This document shows, piece by piece, positions 8,064 to 17,019 of a stretch of DNA of 59,307 nucleotides. This DNA is from Cognatundibacterium curvum (lineage in GTDB: Bacteria > Pseudomonadota > Gammaproteobacteria > Burkholderiales > Burkholderiaceae_D): assembly GCF_014284235.1 (NCBI RefSeq), contig NZ_JACOGD010000013.1, positions 1 through 59,307 on the forward strand, given 5' to 3'. Under the pieces are notes generated by a model. It worked only from the letters and a program-made list of their open reading frames with translations, ran no database searches and was not told where the DNA came from. Made by a program: the position numbers and the translations under genes. The number at the start of each line of letters is the position of its first letter. The stretch's first letter is position 1.

Positions 8064-10376
8064 ATGCAAAATTCTATGTTCCGTGTGCGTCTGAACGCAC
8101 GCCGCGCGACCCTGGTCGCTGCCATCGCTGCCGCCTTTCCGGCCTTGCCAACTTATGCGCTGACTTTATCCGCCGAAGCGGACGCCAAGACCTCTCAGGT
8201 CGTGGTACAGGGCGACAAACCTTCATCCTTACCGACTGAAATTCCAACCACCATCGAAGGCATACAAGCCAAAGAAATTGAACGCAACATCAATGCCATC
8301 GATGCTGAAGATGCGCTGAAATATCTGCCCAGCCTGTTAGTACGCAAACGCTATGTCGGCGATTACAACCATGCGGTATTGGCGACCCGCGCCTCCGGCA
8401 CTGGCAACAGCGCGCGCTCTATGGTGTATGCCGATGGCATCCTGCTGTCCAATTTACTCGGCAACGGTGCGACCTTCACACCACGCTGGGGCCTGGTAAC
8501 GCCGGAAGAAATAGAGCGGGTCGATGTGCTGTACGGCCCCTTCTCTGCAGCATATCCGGGCAATTCTGTGGGTGCCGTGGTGGATTACCGTACCCGTATG
8601 CCTAAGGCCTTCGAGGCGCATGCCAAAGTTCTGGGCTTCAGCGAAAATTTTCAATTGTATGGCACTGACAAGACTTATAGCGGCAAACAACTGAGCGCCA
8701 GTCTGGGTAACCGCCAAGGTGATTTTTCCTGGTGGCTGAATCTGAATCAGCTCGATAGCGATGGCCATCCGATAGCCTTCACCAATAAGCTGATGTCGGC
8801 TGGCGTCACCAGCTCTGCGGGTAAAGTGGTCACAGGCGCGGTGGCTGGTAAAAATCCACAAAATCAGGACTGGTGGATACTCGGTGCGACCGGGCAGTAC
8901 CACACCATACAAGACCATGCCAAAGTGAAGCTGGCCTATGACTTTAGCCCGACGCTGCATGCAGCTTACACCTTTGGCTATTGGCGCAATAAGATGGACA
9001 GCGGTGTAGAAAGCTATTTGCGCGATGCCAGCGGCAATCCTGTGGTTAGCGGCGACGTGAATATCAAGGGCAAAAAATACACGCTGAGTGCGACCGATAT
9101 GTCGAACAGCCAAAACCGGCTCGAACATCTGAGCCATGGTCTGAATCTGAAAAGCAGCAGCAAAGGCGTGTTTGACTGGGAAGTGGCGGCCAGCCTGTAT
9201 GACTACAACAAAGATATCGCGCGCTCACCACTGGTGGCGATTCCGACCGCCGATAGCGGTGGTGCAGGCCGCATCACAGATCAGTCCGGCACGGGCTGGA
9301 ATACCCTGGCACTGAAAGGTATCTGGCGTCCGGATACCCGGCACACGGTGGAATTCGGCTATCAACGCGAAGCCTATCATCTGAAAACCCTGGTGTCGGA
9401 TACCGGCAACTGGATTTCAGGCGAAGCGGAAAAACAATTCTCAGCCTTCCGTGGCGACACCAGCCTGCAAAGCCTGTATGCGCAAGATGCCTGGCGTATC
9501 ACGCCGCACTGGAAAACCATCATCGGTGTCAGGGCTGAACAATGGAAGGCAGATAATGGTGCGCTGGCCAATGCCAGCTCCACGCTGAATTTCGCCTCCC
9601 GCTCGGAAAACTTTGTTTCTCCTAAAGCCGCTATCGCCTACGCCAGCGGTGGTGACTGGACCTATAAGGCATCACTGGGCCGTGCGGTGCGTATGCCTAC
9701 CGTGTCTGAGCTGTATCAGGGAACGATTTCGAATACCACCATCGTCAACAACGATCCGAATCTGAAACCGGAAAAATCCTGGACCACAGAATGGAGTGCA
9801 GAACGCAGCCTGCATGATGGGCGTGGCTTATTACGCACTACCCTGTTCCATGAGCGTACCAGAGATGCGCTGTATTCCCAGACCAATACCCTGGTCACGC
9901 CAAATGTCACCAACATCCAAAACGTGGATGACATCCGCACTACCGGACTGGAAATCGCATTTGCTGACAATGATGTGCTGCTGCCAGGTCTGGATATTTC
10001 CGCCAGCCTGACCTATGCCGATTCTGTAATCGTACGCAATGACAAATTCCCGGCCAGTGTGAATAAGCGCCAGCCACGCATACCAGACTGGCGCGCCAAT
10101 CTCTTGCTCAGTTATCGCGTCACTGACAAATTCAGCAGCTCACTTGGTATCCGCTACAGCGGCAAGCAATACAGTGCACTCGATAACAGCGACGTGAATG
10201 CCGACACCTACTTTGGTTTCTCGGATTTTCTGGTGGCCGACCTGCGCTTACGCTATCAGGTCGCACGCCAATGGAGTGCAGCGATAGGGATAGACAATCT
10301 GAACAATAAAAAATACTGGGCCTTCCATCCCTACACGCAACGCAGCGTCGTTGCGGAGCTGAAGTTCGACTTCTAA
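8064..10376 (+). CDS. TonB-dependent outer-membrane receptor
   Basis: A 770-aa protein with a signal peptide ending near ALPTYA. A plug domain follows (residues about 45-180, with IERVDVLYGPFSAAYPGNSVGA), then a 22-strand barrel ending in the outer-membrane signature VVAELKFDF with terminal Phe. It should take up a scarce ligand using TonB energy. The ligand is not evident. The adjoining DUF2946 protein and the His-rich PepSY protein suggest a metal or metal-chelate, perhaps copper or iron. A small hairpin (7983-8003) precedes the start. No cobalamin-riboswitch core is visible, which argues against a BtuB role. The ribosome-binding site is weak. Confidence 0.93.
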   Translation: MQNSMFRVRLNARRATLVAAIAAAFPALPTYALTLSAEADAKTSQVVVQGDKPSSLPTEIPTTIEGIQAKEIERNINAIDAEDALKYLPSLLVRKRYVGDYNHAVLATRASGTGNSARSMVYADGILLSNLLGNGATFTPRWGLVTPEEIERVDVLYGPFSAAYPGNSVGAVVDYRTRMPKAFEAHAKVLGFSENFQLYGTDKTYSGKQLSASLGNRQGDFSWWLNLNQLDSDGHPIAFTNKLMSAGVTSSAGKVVTGAVAGKNPQNQDWWILGATGQYHTIQDHAKVKLAYDFSPTLHAAYTFGYWRNKMDSGVESYLRDASGNPVVSGDVNIKGKKYTLSATDMSNSQNRLEHLSHGLNLKSSSKGVFDWEVAASLYDYNKDIARSPLVAIPTADSGGAGRITDQSGTGWNTLALKGIWRPDTRHTVEFGYQREAYHLKTLVSDTGNWISGEAEKQFSAFRGDTSLQSLYAQDAWRITPHWKTIIGVRAEQWKADNGALANASSTLNFASRSENFVSPKAAIAYASGGDWTYKASLGRAVRMPTVSELYQGTISNTTIVNNDPNLKPEKSWTTEWSAERSLHDGRGLLRTTLFHERTRDALYSQTNTLVTPNVTNIQNVDDIRTTGLEIAFADNDVLLPGLDISASLTYADSVIVRNDKFPASVNKRQPRIPDWRANLLLSYRVTDKFSSSLGIRYSGKQYSALDNSDVNADTYFGFSDFLVADLRLRYQVARQWSAAIGIDNLNNKKYWAFHPYTQRSVVAELKFDF

Positions 10377-10557
10377 GGCGCTGCAAGCTAACACCTGAGG
10401 CATCAGCTGGCACCTGGCTGACAGTTGATAAACCCCAGGAAAAGTGCGGCTCTCCAGACCTTTTCAGGCTGGAAGCCGCCTGCGCTCTTGATGTGACCAA
10501 TCCAGCGGCCAGCGCTATTTAGCACAGGCCGCTGTGCACTATTTTCCGGAGACCCTG

Positions 10558-12000
10558 ATGACTACGCACTCCCCTGCCCGCCATTCCACCAGTGCGGTAT
10601 TGCACCGGCTGTTCTGGCGTCTGCATTTCTGGTCAGGCTTACTGACTGCGCCTATCGTACTGCTGGCAGCACTGACTGGAATACTGTATATCTTCACGCC
10701 GCAAATCGAGGCGCTGCGCCATGCTGAGCTGGATCGCGTGGCTCAAATACCTGCGCCACTGCCACCGCTGCCGCTGGATCAGCAGCTTGCGGCAGCACGT
10801 TCCGCCGTGCCCGGCTTACCAGTCAAAGCCATCGTACCGGCCTATACGCCTGGTGAAACCAGTCTGGTTTTATTCGGTGAACAAAAAATGCGCGGCATGC
10901 CAAAAGCGGCCGCCGCAAACCCCGCAACGGCACCCCATCCGGCGCATCAGCATGCTGATCAACATGCCAGCCATCTGGGTGGCGCGCCAGGCGCTGCGTC
11001 TGCCATCAGCAGCACTGAGCATCACAGCGCAGCGAAGGAAATCACCAGCTATGTCGATCCCGGCACAGCGACCGTACAAGGCAATTTACCGGATGCGGAA
11101 CGCTTTAAGAACTGGTCGCGCAAGCTGCATTCCAGTCTGCTGCAAGGCGATGGCTGGCGCTGGCTGATCGAGCTCGGTGCCAGCTGGATGCTGGTGATGA
11201 TGCTGACCGGTTTCTATCTGTGGTGGCCACGTGGCCGCGCTGGCTGGCGCAAGGCCTTACTGCCAGCGGCCAGCAATGGAGCAGGCCATAGCCGCGCCAG
11301 CTGGCGCTACTGGCATAGCATCAGCAGCGTGCTGCTGGCGCTGTTCACACTGACGATCTTGCTGACCGGGCTGACCTGGTCGAAATATACCGGTGAAAAT
11401 TTCCGCGCTCTGCAAAACGCGACCGGACAAGCCACGCCCAAGCCACCGCGTGATCTGACTTCGCTGGTCACTGAGGGACAGCAGCCTCTCAGTGCAGAAC
11501 AGATCTACACCCTGGCCAAAGCACAGGCACCTGCCATCCGTCTGCGCATGACGCCGCCTAACAATGCGAGCGGAGTATGGCGTATAGAAAATGATGATCG
11601 CAGCCAGCCTGAGAAGCGCTTTCAGCTAGTGCTGGATGCCTACAGCGGCCAGCGTCTGTATTATGCGGACTGGGATCAGTTACCCTTGCTGTCGAAGGCG
11701 ACAGCCGTTGGCATTCCATTTCACCGTGGCGAATTCGGCTGGTGGAATCAGGCACTGTTACTGGCGATAGGCTGCAGCGCGATTTTTTCTGTGTTATCCG
11801 GTTATGCGATGTGGTGGCAGCGCCGCCGTCCGGCCAGCGTGTCAGCCCCTGCGCTGCACGGCAGCCATGTACGCGCACTGCCGTGGTGGCTGGTAGTGGT
11901 TGCAGCAGTACTGGCGTACTGCATGCCGGTATTCGGCATCAGCCTGTTGCTGATGTTGCTGATCGAGGCCAGCGTCTTACTGCTCAGGCCTAAGGCCTAA
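10558..12000 (+). CDS. PepSY-TM domain protein with His-rich insert
   Basis: A 480-aa inner-membrane protein of the PepSY-associated TM helix family (PiuB-like). The first helix follows LHRLFWRLHFWSGLL, with further helices near residues 210, 260, 400 and 450, and large periplasmic loops. Relatives accompany siderophore or metal receptors and include ferric reductases. A loop near residues 120-160 is rich in His (HPAHQHADQHASH and EHHSA), which suggests metal binding. The start at 10558 has GGAG six bases upstream; an in-frame GTG at 10534 is less likely. A 10447-10480 hairpin separates it from the receptor gene, with which it is probably co-transcribed. It may reduce or pass on the metal that the receptor brings in. 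Confidence 0.88.
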   Translation: MTTHSPARHSTSAVLHRLFWRLHFWSGLLTAPIVLLAALTGILYIFTPQIEALRHAELDRVAQIPAPLPPLPLDQQLAAARSAVPGLPVKAIVPAYTPGETSLVLFGEQKMRGMPKAAAANPATAPHPAHQHADQHASHLGGAPGAASAISSTEHHSAAKEITSYVDPGTATVQGNLPDAERFKNWSRKLHSSLLQGDGWRWLIELGASWMLVMMLTGFYLWWPRGRAGWRKALLPAASNGAGHSRASWRYWHSISSVLLALFTLTILLTGLTWSKYTGENFRALQNATGQATPKPPRDLTSLVTEGQQPLSAEQIYTLAKAQAPAIRLRMTPPNNASGVWRIENDDRSQPEKRFQLVLDAYSGQRLYYADWDQLPLLSKATAVGIPFHRGEFGWWNQALLLAIGCSAIFSVLSGYAMWWQRRRPASVSAPALHGSHVRALPWWLVVVAAVLAYCMPVFGISLLLMLLIEASVLLLRPKA

Positions 12001-12045
12001 GATCTAAGACCAAAGATCTAAGTACTGAGCGCTGAAAACTGAGGC

Positions 12046-12073
12046 CTGAGGCCAGATCCGCGTCTGGCCTCAG
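12046..12073. terminator. Hairpin between convergent genes
   Basis: The arms CTGAGGCCAGA and TCTGGCCTCAG form a perfect 11-bp stem with a 6-nt loop in the gap between the PepSY gene and the convergent M28 peptidase gene. There is no T-run, so termination strength is uncertain. Confidence 0.55.
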
Positions 12074-12091
12074 CTTAGATGAAGCAGTATT

Positions 12092-13795
12092 TCACTGACG
12101 CGGAATTTTTCCAAACGCCTCACCGCGCTTCCAGACCGGCATAGCCGGTGCATTGCCGACTTCCTGTCCCAGCCTGAGTGTAAACAGAGCTTGCTGCAAC
12201 ATGCCGCTCAGGTCCCAGTCAGGATGATAGACATCGCGTACGGTGTGGTAATCCTGTTTGAAATCGCGCATTTTTTTCAGATAGCTATCGGGCGGCGTTT
12301 TATCAAAGTCAAAATGCCCATCGCCCGAAAATACCGCAGAGCCTACATTGAAAGCCGGGATACCGGCGCGTGCAAAATTAAAGTGATCAGCACGGAAATA
12401 CGCACCACCCAGATCCGGCACTGTCGGTGCGATACGCAGCTTCATCGCCTTCGCCACTTTGACTGCACTGTGATACAGGCTGCTGCGCTCACTGCCCGCC
12501 ACACCGATGTCCCTGGTCGCTGCCACAAAATTCATGCTATCCAGATTCAGATCGGCGGCTGTCTTCGCCAGTGGCCACGGTGCCTGCTGCACATAGGCTG
12601 CGCTGCCCAGCAAATACTGTTCTTCTGCGGCTGGCCACAGGAAAATCTGGGTACGCCGGGTTGGCTGACGCACAGCGAGCCGTGCCATTTCGAGTAAGGC
12701 GGCGCTGCCGGATGCATTATCGACTGCGCCATTCCAGATCTGGGTCTTGCCATTGGCATCGGTTTCCATGCCCAGATGATCCCAGTGTGCCGAGTAAATC
12801 ACAGCCTCTGATTTCAACACAGGATCGGTGCCCGGCACCATGCCCAATACATTGTACTGCCTTACCTGACGCACCTGATTATGTACCTCCACCTGTGCCG
12901 TCGCATTCAACGCCACCGGCTGAAAATCACGCCGCTCGGCTTGTTGGCGTAATTGATCCAGATCCTGACCTGCCGCGGCAAACAATTGGCGCGCCGCTTC
13001 TTCCTGTATCCATCCTTCCAGCGGATTGCCCATACCAGGAGAGCTAAAGCGTTCGTGACTGAAACTGGTTTGCGGCACATTCCAGCCATAGGCTGCCGAG
13101 GCATTGGTATGGATCAGTAACACCCCGGCCGCGCCCTGACGTGCAGCTTCTTCGAACTTATACGTCCAGCGGCCATAATAGGTCAATGCTGCCCCGCCAA
13201 AGCGCTGTGGCTCTGCTGCAGTCGGCTGCGGATCATTGACCATCATCACCAGCAATTTGCCTTTGACATCAGCCTGCTTGAAGTCATCCCAGTTTTCTTC
13301 AGCGGCGCGGATGCCATAGCCGACGAACAGCAGCGGCGCAGAGAAGTTCACTTGCTGGCGACCACCGGAAGAACCAAATACCACGTCTTTACCCAACACC
13401 GGCGTCCACTGTTGACCACCGGCAGAAAAGCGTATCTGGCTGTCCGCCAAGGTCTGGCTGCCTATGATGTCGACCGCCTGGCGATAGCCCTGCACCTTGT
13501 CACCTGGCAGCACCTGCAAGCCGGTCAGCGCAGCCTGGGTTTCCAGATAACGCACGGCCAGATCACCACCGCGCTGACCGGTACCGCGGCCTTCCAGTAA
13601 ATCATCAGCCAGAAAAGATAAATGAGCGCGTAAATGGGTTTCGCTCAAAGGCGCGCCAAGCTTGATGTTCGTGTTGGTGGCAGTGCTGGCGGACGCGGCA
13701 AGCACCGCTTGGCTGGCGCTACCCAAAAGGCAGCCGGAAGCCAGCAGCAGTGCCAGCGAGCGGGTCGTCAAATTTTTTGAAGTCATAGAGATCAT
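12092..13795 (-). CDS. Secreted M28-family zinc aminopeptidase
   Basis: About 567 aa with a signal peptide (LALLLASGCLLGSASQAVLA). It has an M28 catalytic domain: the metal-binding AHWDHLG, VDNASG and AAEEQYLLGS segments are all present. A PA-like insertion around residues 150-280 (ADVKGKLLVMMVN) precedes it. It should remove N-terminal residues from peptides in the periplasm or outside the cell. The start is placed at the ATG of MISMTSKN; another ATG lies three codons on and a longer frame reaches 13855. No strong ribosome-binding site decides between them. It follows chaA on the same strand by about 65 bases but the two need not be related in function. Confidence 0.88.
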   Translation of the reverse strand: MISMTSKNLTTRSLALLLASGCLLGSASQAVLAASASTATNTNIKLGAPLSETHLRAHLSFLADDLLEGRGTGQRGGDLAVRYLETQAALTGLQVLPGDKVQGYRQAVDIIGSQTLADSQIRFSAGGQQWTPVLGKDVVFGSSGGRQQVNFSAPLLFVGYGIRAAEENWDDFKQADVKGKLLVMMVNDPQPTAAEPQRFGGAALTYYGRWTYKFEEAARQGAAGVLLIHTNASAAYGWNVPQTSFSHERFSSPGMGNPLEGWIQEEAARQLFAAAGQDLDQLRQQAERRDFQPVALNATAQVEVHNQVRQVRQYNVLGMVPGTDPVLKSEAVIYSAHWDHLGMETDANGKTQIWNGAVDNASGSAALLEMARLAVRQPTRRTQIFLWPAAEEQYLLGSAAYVQQAPWPLAKTAADLNLDSMNFVAATRDIGVAGSERSSLYHSAVKVAKAMKLRIAPTVPDLGGAYFRADHFNFARAGIPAFNVGSAVFSGDGHFDFDKTPPDSYLKKMRDFKQDYHTVRDVYHPDWDLSGMLQQALFTLRLGQEVGNAPAMPVWKRGEAFGKIPRQ

Positions 13796-13860
13796 GAATA
13801 AGACCGGCGGTTCAGGCCGGGCAAAAAGAGTAAGAAGCCTCAGCGTGCGCTGCAAATAAG

Positions 13861-14943
13861 TCAGGGCACGATGGTCGTAAACAAATACACGGCGAAAATC
13901 ACCAGATGGATAGTGCCTTGCATAATGGTGGTGCGGCCAGTACCCAGCGAGATGGTGGTCACAATCAGCGACAATAGCAAGAGCACGGTCGATTTCGCAT
14001 CGATACCGAGCGACAGCTGCCAGCCGGTCAGGATAGAAATCACGGCCACCACCGGTATCGTCAAACCTATGCTCGCCAGTGCAGAACCCAGCGCCAGATT
14101 GATACTGGTTTGCAGACGATTGGCACGCGCCGCGCTGAGTGCGGCCAGACCTTCCGGCAACAGCACAATGATGGCGATAATAATACCGACCAGAGCTTTA
14201 GGCGCACCGGCTGCAGCGACTGCAGATTCCAGTGCCGGTGCCAGTGCTTTCGCCAGCAGCACCACCGCTACCAGACAAACTAACAGCAGGCCCAGACTGG
14301 TCCAGGCCATACGCGCCGATGGCAGCGGCGCATGCACGTCTTCATCGGCAGCATGGCTTTCAGGTAAAAAATAATCACGGTGTCTGACCGTCTGTACCAG
14401 CACGAAAGTTCCGTATAACACGACAGAGACGATAGCGATAAAGCCCAGCTGGCTGGCACTGTAATACGGCCCTGCCACGGACGAAGTAAAGTTAGGCAGC
14501 ACCAGCGTCAGCACCGATAAGGCGGCCAGCGTGGCGAGTGAGGTACTGGCACCTTGCAGGCCAAAGCTTTGCTCGCGATGGCGGATACCGCCCACCAGCA
14601 GACAAAGTCCTATGATGCCGGTCAGGATCACCATGATCGCCGCGAACACGGTATCCCTGGCCAGCCCGGCCGTGGTTTCACCGCCCGCCAACATCAGCGA
14701 CACGATCAAAGCGACTTCGATCAACGTGACGGCAATCGCTAATAACAGCGTACCGAAGGGTTCGCCGATTTTATGTGCCACTACTTCGGCATGAAACACG
14801 GCGGTCAGCACACCGCCAAATAAAGCGGCGGTCAGCAGTATTCCATACCAGCCGGCGCTGCAGAGCAGGCTGCCACCCAGGATCAGGCAGGCAGCCAGCG
14901 GTGTAAGCACCGACCAGCGCGGAAGTTTGTCAGAAATTTTCAT
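13861..14943 (-). CDS. chaA: ChaA-type calcium/proton antiporter
   Basis: A 360-aa protein with about 11 membrane helices and the two acidic repeat motifs of the Ca2+/cation antiporter superfamily: GEPFGTLLLAIAVTLIEVAL in the first half and LPEGLAALSAARANRLQTS in the second. ChaA exports Ca2+, and also Na+ or K+, in exchange for protons at high pH or salt. The start at the ATG of MKISDK is preferred over an upstream in-frame TTG. A GNAT gene lies just upstream on the same strand with a 33-base gap, so they may be co-transcribed. Confidence 0.92.
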   Translation of the reverse strand: MKISDKLPRWSVLTPLAACLILGGSLLCSAGWYGILLTAALFGGVLTAVFHAEVVAHKIGEPFGTLLLAIAVTLIEVALIVSLMLAGGETTAGLARDTVFAAIMVILTGIIGLCLLVGGIRHREQSFGLQGASTSLATLAALSVLTLVLPNFTSSVAGPYYSASQLGFIAIVSVVLYGTFVLVQTVRHRDYFLPESHAADEDVHAPLPSARMAWTSLGLLLVCLVAVVLLAKALAPALESAVAAAGAPKALVGIIIAIIVLLPEGLAALSAARANRLQTSINLALGSALASIGLTIPVVAVISILTGWQLSLGIDAKSTVLLLLSLIVTTISLGTGRTTIMQGTIHLVIFAVYLFTTIVP

Positions 14944-14976
14944 AAGGATAGGGTCTGTAAAAATCAATAAGGGAAA

Positions 14977-15606
14977 TCAATGCGTATCGGATGAAATAGG
15001 GACAAGCGATTTCATCATGAGTTCCTGTGCTTCGTGTGCGAGCAAAGAATAACAGCGTAAATCCTGGTATTTGCCGTTTTTATACTCACATTCGCGCAGT
15101 ATGCCTTCCAGCTGAAAGCCATGACGCTCGACCAGACGCCAGCTGGCGGCATTGTCCGGCTCCACCAGCGCCTGTATGCGGTGCAGGCCCAGATCGCGGA
15201 AGCAGCACGCCAAAATAGCCGGTAACACTTCTGCCATCACGCCGCGGCGCCAGAATGCAGGTGTTAACCAGAAACCGATTTCCGCGCAATGGTCTTCCTG
15301 TTCCCATTCATGCAAACCGCAGGTTCCTATCAATTGCTCCGGGTGTTCACGTTCAGCGATACCCCACCAGATACCGATGCGGGTTTTCCAGACCAGCTCA
15401 TACCAGTCCATCTGCGCCTGAGTCGATTCCAGCGTGTCGTAACTGATGCCGTAATAGGCAGTCACTGCTTCGTCCGATAAACCGGCAAAAATCGCGGGCT
15501 GATCAGCAGGCATGATCTGCCTCAGAATAAATCGTCCGGTCTGGAGTTGTGGGAAGCTGGCAGCTTGGTTCATGGTTCTATCCATCTTCAATTCATAAGT
15601 GTTCAT
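14977..15606 (-). CDS. RimJ/RimL-like GNAT acetyltransferase
   Basis: A 209-aa protein with the GNAT fold of the RimJ/RimL group: an opening beta strand (GRFILRQIMPADQPAIF), an acetyl-CoA site around residues 120-135 (AFWRRGVMAE) and the closing NAASWRLVERHGF motif. It transfers an acetyl group to an unknown amine, perhaps a protein N-terminus or a small molecule. Three Met codons near the start (15606, 15585, 15573) have no decisive ribosome-binding site; the longest is given. Confidence 0.85.
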   Translation of the reverse strand: MNTYELKMDRTMNQAASFPQLQTGRFILRQIMPADQPAIFAGLSDEAVTAYYGISYDTLESTQAQMDWYELVWKTRIGIWWGIAEREHPEQLIGTCGLHEWEQEDHCAEIGFWLTPAFWRRGVMAEVLPAILACCFRDLGLHRIQALVEPDNAASWRLVERHGFQLEGILRECEYKNGKYQDLRCYSLLAHEAQELMMKSLVPISSDTH

Positions 15607-15801
15607 TTTTTTTCACAGCGCAGGTGCTGCCAGCTCCCCCTGATGGGCACCACCGCTAGCGCTCAGGCCAGTTAGTATCCTGTCACAGTAAGCTTTTTGT
15701 GTGTTCTATTTTAATATTAAGTCGGAATAATTCCCCGCTTTTAGCTACCCTATGCTTAGCCGTAAAAGTATAATCGGCGGAAGTTTTTTTTAGGAGTTGC
15801 T

Positions 15802-16482
15802 ATGAGTTTGGCCATGATCGCATTTTTTAAGGCAATGATACTGGTGCCTATCACCTTATTACCTCTCGTGAATCCGATTGCGATTGCGCCGATTTACTTG
15901 TCCATGACGGGGCCGCAAGAGCCCGAAGTCGCGAAACGTATGGCGAAACGGATTGCGATCAACTGCTTCTTCATGTTGATGGTCACGATCTTTGTCGGCT
16001 CTTATGTACTGAATTTTTTCGGCATTTCCTTACCCATCGTGCGTATCGCCGGTGGTATCGTGGTCGGCATGGCAGGCTGGAAGCTGCTGAATGACCAGAG
16101 TCAGGACAAATTACTGAACTCGGTCGCCGCTTCGCATACCGGCGCCTGGAGCAAGGAAGAATTACGCCGCCGCAGTTTTTATCCGTTCAGCTTCCCGCTG
16201 ACCGTCGGCCCCGGCACTATCGCGGCTTCGATTACCATCGGTACCCAAATGCCACGCAAGCCTATAGACTGGCTGGTCACCAGCGTCGCGTCAGCGCTTG
16301 GTGTGCTGCTGACCACACTGGTGGTCTATCTGTGCTACCGCTTTGCACGCAATATGGGTCAGTTCCTGGGCGACGTCGGCGGCACCGTCTTGATGCGTCT
16401 GTCAGCGTTCATCCTGGTTTGTATCGGTATAGAAATCGGCTGGGCTGGCGTATCTGAATTACTCAGCGACCTGGCGCGCTGA
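15802..16482 (+). CDS. MarC family membrane protein
   Basis: A 226-aa protein with six hydrophobic helices and the family motifs LPLVNPIAIAPIYLSMT and FPLTVGPGTIAASI. MarC proteins are inner-membrane proteins of unknown transport role; the old multiple-antibiotic-resistance link for E. coli marC is not supported. A TAGGAG ribosome-binding site lies close upstream and a perfect -10 TATAAT at 15769-15774 marks its promoter. Its last 24 bases overlap the convergent merR-type gene. Confidence 0.93.
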   Translation: MSLAMIAFFKAMILVPITLLPLVNPIAIAPIYLSMTGPQEPEVAKRMAKRIAINCFFMLMVTIFVGSYVLNFFGISLPIVRIAGGIVVGMAGWKLLNDQSQDKLLNSVAASHTGAWSKEELRRRSFYPFSFPLTVGPGTIAASITIGTQMPRKPIDWLVTSVASALGVLLTTLVVYLCYRFARNMGQFLGDVGGTVLMRLSAFILVCIGIEIGWAGVSELLSDLAR

Positions 16483-16911
16483 TTCTGCATCCGCATGGCA
16501 GGCACAGGCCTCGCCATGCGCTGCGGCGACCAGCTCATGCAGGATGCCGCATTCCTTCCCCTGATGTCTTTCATCGCAACTGGCTCTTAAGCTGCACAGT
16601 TGCTTCTCCAGCGCGTGCATACTGGCCAGCCTGGCCCTGACCCGCGCAATCTGCTGTTCAATGAGCGAATTGATATCGCCACAGTCCTCAGCCGGACTCA
16701 CCATAAACGCCACCAGGCGCCTTACCTCGGCTAAAGGGATATCGAGTGCACGACAATGCCGGATAAACGATAAACGCTCCAGATGCAGTGCGCTATAGCG
16801 GCGATACCCATTCGCTTCGCGCTCAGGCTCAGGCAACAAGCCCTGTTTTTCATAATAGCGAATCGTCTCCAGATCGACCCCGGTTGCAGCTGCCAGCTCA
16901 CTGATACGCAT
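16459..16911 (-). CDS. cadR: CadR-like MerR regulator (Cd/Pb/Zn)
   Basis: A 150-aa MerR-family activator. The helix-turn-helix opens with MRISELAAATGVDLETIRYY and a dimer helix follows. The metal site has Cys77, Cys112 and Cys121, close to the Cys77/112/119 of Cd/Pb-sensing CadR and PbrR. A C-terminal tail with HGEACACHAD also resembles the His-rich tail of CadR. It binds the overlong-spacer promoter between it and the divergent ATPase gene, and turns transcription on when metal binds. The convergent overlap with marC is probably passive. Confidence 0.92.
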   Translation of the reverse strand: MRISELAAATGVDLETIRYYEKQGLLPEPEREANGYRRYSALHLERLSFIRHCRALDIPLAEVRRLVAFMVSPAEDCGDINSLIEQQIARVRARLASMHALEKQLCSLRASCDERHQGKECGILHELVAAAHGEACACHADAESARQVAE

Positions 16912-16913
16912 AC

Positions 16914-16934
16914 TTTACTCCGTATTTACTCCGT
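16914..16934. repeat. Tandem duplication of the cadR ribosome-binding site
   Basis: TTTACTCCGT occurs twice (16914-16923 and 16925-16934), separated by one base. Read on the minus strand each copy is ACGGAGTAAA, and the nearer copy places GGAG 8 bases before the cadR ATG. The second copy is 11 bases further upstream and is not needed for translation. Confidence 0.7.
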
Positions 16935-16957
16935 TAATTAATGCCACAAAAAAAAGC

Positions 16958-16988
16958 TTGACCCTGTAGCGACTCCAGAGTCTACACT
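16958..16988 (+). promoter_or_regulatory. CadR-controlled promoter of the cadA gene
   Basis: -35 TTGACC (16958-16963) and -10 TACACT (16983-16988) are separated by 19 bp, the overlong spacer typical of MerR-activated promoters. The spacer holds a 21-bp dyad, ACCCTGTAG / CTCCAGAGT (16961-16981, 7 of 9 pairs), resembling known CadR/PbrR boxes. Confidence 0.88.
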
Positions 16989-17019
16989 GATTTCATTCTA
17001 CCGTTACAGGCACGCTCAC

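Noticed and set aside
8454..9137. Long minus-strand frame (227 aa) inside the TonB receptor gene
   Set aside because: Fully antisense to a clear receptor gene, without a ribosome-binding site or known motifs. A shadow frame.
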